Origin: CAIXLI01 sp964587125 | GTDB lineage: Bacteria; Pseudomonadota; Alphaproteobacteria; UBA9219 | DNA: 64,000 nt | NCBI GenBank assembly: GCA_964587125.1 | Contig: CAZPKC010000003.1 | Coordinates: 1 to 64,000 of the forward strand | Reading direction: 5' to 3' | Shown here: in pieces, positions 60,306 through 64,000 of the stretch | Layout: each line of letters opens with the position of its first letter | Position numbering within the stretch: the stretch's first letter is position 1 | Program-made: the position numbers and the translations under genes | The notes under the pieces: generated by a model | Told to the model about the DNA's origin: nothing | Databases searched by the model: none | What the model saw: only the letters and a program-made list of their open reading frames with translations

Positions 60306-61088
60306 CTAGTGCGCGGGGAAAACAACCGTCGATCCAGACGGCAGCGACGCCGGAGGAACCATTTTATGTTCGGCGAGTTCTTTCCTTTTCGCGGTAATGC
60401 GGTCTTTTAAGTCTTCCGAATCCCGCAGAACCTCCATTGCGTTGTAGTTCCGTTTGTACAAAGACTTGCGGAAGGATTCGACCCTCTTCCCGAGAGCCTT
60501 CAGTTTTCCGATCGCGTTGGGAGCGTTGAGGTCCGTATGATAAAACTCATCGGCAAGGATATTGAGCTGCCGATAGTCCTCGTCGCGCGAACCCGCCACG
60601 GGCACAGGAACCGGAGCTGGCGTCGGATGTGGGGGCTGAGTGACGATCACCTGCTGCTGGGGAACGACAACGGGGGCCGATGCCGTTACTTCCACGACCC
60701 TGCGCCACGCGGCTAAACATTGTGGAACATAAGGGTAATATCCCGCAGGATTGTCGCAATAATAGTAGGCGGTCGCCCCGCTCGGGACGATTTCAACCGT
60801 GACTCCGGTCGGGACAAAGGGATCGGGATACGGATAAACAGGCGCGGGATAAAAATACCAGAATCCGCCAGCGACCCACCACCAGCCATAGCGGCCTTCG
60901 TGAAAATCGTGAATCCAATGGCCGCCGCGCCAGTATTCAAAATCGTAATCGTGAAAATGATGAATGTCGCCGTGCCAGCGCCAATCGGCGCGATCTTCGT
61001 GCCTGCGCCAATCTTGGGCAAGAACAGGGGTTGCGGCAACTGCGGTCGCCAAAAAGACTGCCAAAAGAAGCGAAAGGGGTTTACGCAT
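60306..61088 (-). CDS. Exported His/Trp/Tyr-rich protein
   Basis: A 260-residue protein with a signal peptide (about 1-25, ending PVLAQD). Then comes a stretch very rich in His, Trp and Tyr (WRWHGDIHHFHDYDFEYW, GYYPYVPQC, about 30-125), resembling a common family of small exported proteins with YXXXW repeats, a proline-rich linker (QPPHPTPAPVPVPV, about 150-170) and a helical end (about 180-250) with REL and RITAKRKEL. ATG at 61088 has GGAGG six bases upstream. Its role is unknown; a cell-envelope role is likely from the signal peptide. Confidence 0.7.
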   Translation of the reverse strand: MRKPLSLLLAVFLATAVAATPVLAQDWRRHEDRADWRWHGDIHHFHDYDFEYWRGGHWIHDFHEGRYGWWWVAGGFWYFYPAPVYPYPDPFVPTGVTVEIVPSGATAYYYCDNPAGYYPYVPQCLAAWRRVVEVTASAPVVVPQQQVIVTQPPHPTPAPVPVPVAGSRDEDYRQLNILADEFYHTDLNAPNAIGKLKALGKRVESFRKSLYKRNYNAMEVLRDSEDLKDRITAKRKELAEHKMVPPASLPSGSTVVFPAH

Positions 61089-61226
61089 GGGGAACCTCCG
61101 GTTATTGGGCATGACTCGCTCAGTACATCGCGAATATGGCAGCATTATGTACAAGTTCGCCCGAAGAAACAAGCATCCGGAGGTGCATATATTAAGCGAT
61201 GCTCGGGGACTGGGAAGGGATTAGCT

Positions 61227-62150
61227 TTATCCGGCTTCCTTCATGCGGAAGTTATAATCGTCGTCCGGATCGCCTTCGCTCGGATCGAGCGCGGGACGCG
61301 CCGATTCAACGGCCTTACGGCGGCCAACGACAATGACTTCAGCCATCATCGAGATAAGCGCGCTGGCCATGCCGAACAACTGCACGGCTTCGTCCATCGT
61401 CGCGGCGGCATCGGACACCACCAACGGATTGCGGTAGTGCTCCTTGATCTGCGCCAACATCTGAATGACGCGCCTGTCGGGACGAACGTCGCGGTCTTCT
61501 TCGTCCGCGAGTGCGGCAAGCTTCTTGATATAAATCGAATAATTGCGTTCCGCTTTTGCGGGCACGGAACCGACAAAAACTTCGTAATAGCCCCGCAGCG
61601 TCATCTCGATCGCGCGAAGCGTATGGACGACGGCAGCAGTGCCGAGGCCGAATGCAAGGGCGCGGCCCGCGGAGGAAAATTCGCTTTGCGCTCCGGCGGG
61701 AATGGAGGGGCGCAGATTTTCGGCGAAAATCTCCTGCGCGTTCTCGGCAAGGTCGTAAGTCGAATAGATCCCGCACTTGTCGGCGATATAGGTCGGCGCG
61801 CGGTTCAATTCCGCCGCGAGCGCATGTTCGAATTTCTCGACCAGCCCTCGCAGCATTGCGAGTTCGTGCGTATCGATGCGGTCTTCGCCTTCCTGAGGCT
61901 TAAGCTGCTTGGTGGCGGGATCGATGAAATAGCGGTTGAAGATGGAGCCGATCTTATTGAGCAGCTTGGCCGCGTCCGATTTCGACGTCGTGAGCGCGAT
62001 GACGTCGCCCTTGACGAATCCATCGAGCATCGTCTGGGCTTCGCTAAGCGGCGAGAACATATCCGCGATGCGCGCCCCGTTTTCGGTTCCGAACAGGCTG
62101 TGCAGTTTCGCGCCCAGTTCGTAAAAACGATAAGAGTTCAGTTGTTTCAT
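61227..62150 (-). CDS. HEPN-like helical protein of unknown function
   Basis: A 307-residue soluble, mostly helical protein. The C-terminal half (about 165-280) has an all-helical pattern with AAVVHTLRAIEMTLRGYYEVF and, 70 residues later, EHYRNPLVVSDAAATMDEAVQLFGMA. This looks like HEPN domains, in which an R-x4-6-H motif marks RNases; here RNPLVVS has the arginine-asparagine but not the histidine. Function is thus unclear, and no toxin-antitoxin partner is adjacent. It and the ThyX-like gene are divergent. Confidence 0.6.
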   Translation of the reverse strand: MKQLNSYRFYELGAKLHSLFGTENGARIADMFSPLSEAQTMLDGFVKGDVIALTTSKSDAAKLLNKIGSIFNRYFIDPATKQLKPQEGEDRIDTHELAMLRGLVEKFEHALAAELNRAPTYIADKCGIYSTYDLAENAQEIFAENLRPSIPAGAQSEFSSAGRALAFGLGTAAVVHTLRAIEMTLRGYYEVFVGSVPAKAERNYSIYIKKLAALADEEDRDVRPDRRVIQMLAQIKEHYRNPLVVSDAAATMDEAVQLFGMASALISMMAEVIVVGRRKAVESARPALDPSEGDPDDDYNFRMKEAG

Positions 62151-62476
62151 TTTTTCGATCTTTTCCGTTTTGTCCGCATTGAAATTTAAAGCGGATCGTT
62201 TGCGTATGTCCGGCGGCTAAACTCTGTACCGTCAAACAGAAAACAAATGCGTTTTGTGTTCCGCATTCGTTACGAAACCGCGTCGGATTCGTCAATTAGT
62301 TATTATGGTTAACGGGCTTTCTTAATAAACTTTCGTTCCCGCACCGCAGGATAAAATCAAATATTTTGACGATATTTTATTGCGTCTAAGCGCATTCTGT
62401 TGCTCTTTGGTAAAACCCTTTGGAGAATCGGGAACCTTTACCGATAATCGCCAAATCTTTCCTCAGGAACTCCCTT
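62151..62476. other. Divergent promoter gap
   Basis: The gap between the HEPN-like gene and the ThyX-like gene is AT-rich toward its right half (ATCAAATATTTTGACGAT and similar), fitting promoters in both directions. No hairpin or gene is seen. Confidence 0.4.
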
Positions 62477-63880
62477 ATGCCCGACATTTTCGTTATCGAC
62501 GATCAGCATCCCGAAGACCTTGCCATGTTGCAGGCGCTTTATTCGCGCAGCCCCGCAAGCGTTCTGGCGCATCTCGAAAAGCTGAAAGCGTCCGGAAGCG
62601 GCAAGTTTATGGATCAGTATTATGTCGGCTACGGCCACGCGTCGATCGGCGATTGCGCCGCGACGACCGTTTTTATCGAACAGGTTTCGATTCTGGCGGC
62701 CAAAGCCATTCAGGACAATCCTCTTTATAACGGGCAGGAAGCGTCTACGCGCTATCTCGATTTTTCCAAGCAATCCGTCGTCGATCCATATGACGCCCCC
62801 GCAAGCGCGGCAATTCAGTTGCATTGGAAAGAAATTTACAACCGCACCTTGCCGCTCCTGATCGAAGGGCTGACGAAACGCTATCCGTTCGATAAAGCCG
62901 AATATAAAAACGAGAAAGTTTGGCAAAATACTTTGGCGGCGCGCGCGTTCGATATCTCCCGCTCGCTCCTGCCGGTCGGAACGACCACTCTTTTGAGCTG
63001 GACGACGTCGTTGCGCGCCGCGCGCGATCATCTGCGCCGCCTGAAACATCATCCCCTGCCCGAAGTGCGCGAAACGGCCAAAAATATTTTCGCCGAATTG
63101 CTTACAAAATACCCGCATAGTTTCGACGGTGCCGATATGGACATCGGCGAAAACCCTCATGAGGCGTATGCGGCTCATTTTGCCGCGCGCAACGCTTTCT
63201 CCAGCGCCGACGATTTGTTGCGCCAATTCCTGCCGACGCAGGACGAGCTCGAACGCCTAACGGCTGGCGACGTCGTTTCGCGCACGAATACCGTCGATCT
63301 GGACGCTTTAGTCAAAAACGAGAGCGCGCTTTTGTCGTCGCGTCCGCCTTTTGCGCCTTTGCCGTGGCGTTTGGAATCCTATGGCCGTTATAATTTTCTG
63401 TTCTTGCTCGATTTCGGGTCGTTCCGCGATCTACAGCGGCATAGAAACGGCGTGTGCCAGATTCCCCTTATCGACGGGCGGTTTGGGATGAACCCTTGGT
63501 ATCTGGATGAATTTAAGGCGCATTTGTTTTCCGCAGACTCCGTGCGCCTTCAGGAGGATATCGCCGCGCAATTCGCCGCGATCGCCGGATTGTCAAAGAA
63601 AGGCGTCTCCGTCACGGCGATGTTGAACCAATATCTCTTCCCGATGGGGACGCAAGTTCTTGTTCATGCCTCCTATTCCGTTCCGGAAACCATTTATGTT
63701 GGCGAATTGCGTTCGGGGAAAATGGTGCATCCGTCTTTGCGTCCCATGGCGCAAAAAATGCTGGAAATCCTCAAACGGGATATTCCCAAAATCGCCCTAT
63801 ATGGCGACAAAGAAAAGGACAGCTGGAGCGGCAGGCGTGGAGAACAGACGATTTCAAGCAAAAACAACGACCCTATGTAA
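62477..63880 (+). CDS. Tandem-domain ThyX-like (FAD-dependent thymidylate synthase family) protein
   Basis: A 467-residue protein of the flavin-dependent thymidylate synthase (ThyX) superfamily, about twice the length of ThyX, with two copies of the fold. The first half has YGHASIGDCAATTVFIEQVS and LYNGQEASTRYLDFS, i.e. the GHxS helix and the S/T-R-Y of the ThyX motif but with QDN in place of RHR. The second half has FLLDFGSFRDLQRHRNGVCQ, so RHR but not the SxxNExSxR part. Start at ATG 62477 with AGGAAC upstream; the frame is open to a TTG at 62420. If active it would make dTMP with FAD and NADPH; split motifs make that uncertain. Confidence 0.8.
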   Translation: MPDIFVIDDQHPEDLAMLQALYSRSPASVLAHLEKLKASGSGKFMDQYYVGYGHASIGDCAATTVFIEQVSILAAKAIQDNPLYNGQEASTRYLDFSKQSVVDPYDAPASAAIQLHWKEIYNRTLPLLIEGLTKRYPFDKAEYKNEKVWQNTLAARAFDISRSLLPVGTTTLLSWTTSLRAARDHLRRLKHHPLPEVRETAKNIFAELLTKYPHSFDGADMDIGENPHEAYAAHFAARNAFSSADDLLRQFLPTQDELERLTAGDVVSRTNTVDLDALVKNESALLSSRPPFAPLPWRLESYGRYNFLFLLDFGSFRDLQRHRNGVCQIPLIDGRFGMNPWYLDEFKAHLFSADSVRLQEDIAAQFAAIAGLSKKGVSVTAMLNQYLFPMGTQVLVHASYSVPETIYVGELRSGKMVHPSLRPMAQKMLEILKRDIPKIALYGDKEKDSWSGRRGEQTISSKNNDPM

Positions 63881-63898
63881 CCCCAAAGGAGGATATTC

Positions 63899-64000
63899 AT
63901 GACAAACACTCAGGCTATTCTTATCGGCGCAGCGCTTATCGCAAGCAGCGTCATTGCGACGTGCGGCGTTCATACGGCGCAGGCATACGGAGGAGGCCCC
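63899..64000 (+). CDS. Start of an exported protein, cut by the window end
   Basis: 34 residues are visible: MTNTQAILIGAALIASSVIA, then TCGVHTAQAYGGGP. This is a signal peptide or membrane anchor with a probable cleavage after HTAQA, followed by a Gly-rich start of the mature part. A strong AAAGGAGG stands seven bases before the ATG. It follows the ThyX-like gene by 18 bp. Function cannot be told. Confidence 0.75.
   Translation, partial: MTNTQAILIGAALIASSVIATCGVHTAQAYGGGP

Noticed and set aside
61227..62150. Toxin of a HEPN/MNT toxin-antitoxin pair
   Set aside because: The R-x4-6-H motif lacks its histidine, the protein is longer than such toxins and no nucleotidyltransferase partner is adjacent.
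60720..62189. 489-codon plus-strand frame opposite the HEPN-like and exported-protein genes
   Set aside because: It crosses two minus-strand genes with good starts and signal peptide, has no recognisable domain and is a shadow of their codon bias.

Overview
The window looks like about 58 kb of chromosome from an alphaproteobacterium of roughly 50-55% GC, with a mobile element cut off at its left edge. The alphaproteobacterial call rests on four things: a two-piece (circularly permuted) tmRNA gene, the block aroQ-accB-accC-aat-DUF2155-mlaD-NDUFA12, a heparinase II/III-type gene after rpe, and the short overlapping operon trpF/pyrF/lapA/murI. Order and genus are not decided; a Rhodospirillales- or Micavibrio-like lineage is a guess.

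Region 1 (1-5966) is the right end of an integrated element. It carries a tyrosine integrase, an AlpA-type regulator, two unknown proteins and a Toprim/DUF3987 primase-helicase, all on the minus strand, with operator-like repeat arrays. It ends in a 44-bp copy of the 3' part of a CAU tRNA that looks like the initiator tRNA. The layout resembles P4-like satellites or integrative islands; the other end lies outside the window.

Region 2 (5975-18054) is housekeeping: a DUF2786-type protein, a nitronate monooxygenase relative, an LpxB-glycosyltransferase fusion, argB, a three-repeat surface-like protein, a degenerate EAL protein, then trpF, pyrF, lapA, murI and an AlaC-type aminotransferase. Region 3 (18055-26128) is accessory: an HNH-like protein, tRNA-Arg(CCU), three giant or low-complexity membrane-anchored proteins that look like diverged paralogues, a tandem pair of multi-span membrane proteins and a small soluble protein.

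Region 4 (26304-39921) has ispH-mazG, the [FeFe]-hydrogenase maturases hydG and hydE without hydA or hydF, tRNA-Gly(CCC), rpe, heparinase-like, dsbA-like, aroQ, accBC, aat and the DUF2155/mlaD/NDUFA12 trio. Region 5 (39922-46769) holds what I consider the most unusual gene: a 688-residue protein that reads as a class II ribonucleotide reductase (NrdJ) with its catalytic core removed, preceded by two NrdR-box-like sites 31 bp apart and a DnaA box. It is followed by a 147-bp palindromic element, the tmRNA gene, argD, an ABC permease, rpsI and rplM.

Region 6 (46934-64000) contains a histone-deacetylase-family/epmA operon, gltX, comEC, a YchJ-like gene, rpsF-rpsR-rplI, asparaginase, xseA, manC, a secreted His/Trp/Tyr-rich protein, a HEPN-like protein, a tandem-domain ThyX-like protein and the start of a secreted protein. 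Several families of palindromic repeats sit directly at gene ends across the chromosome part. All homology statements are from recognition of motifs by eye; no database search or alignment was run.
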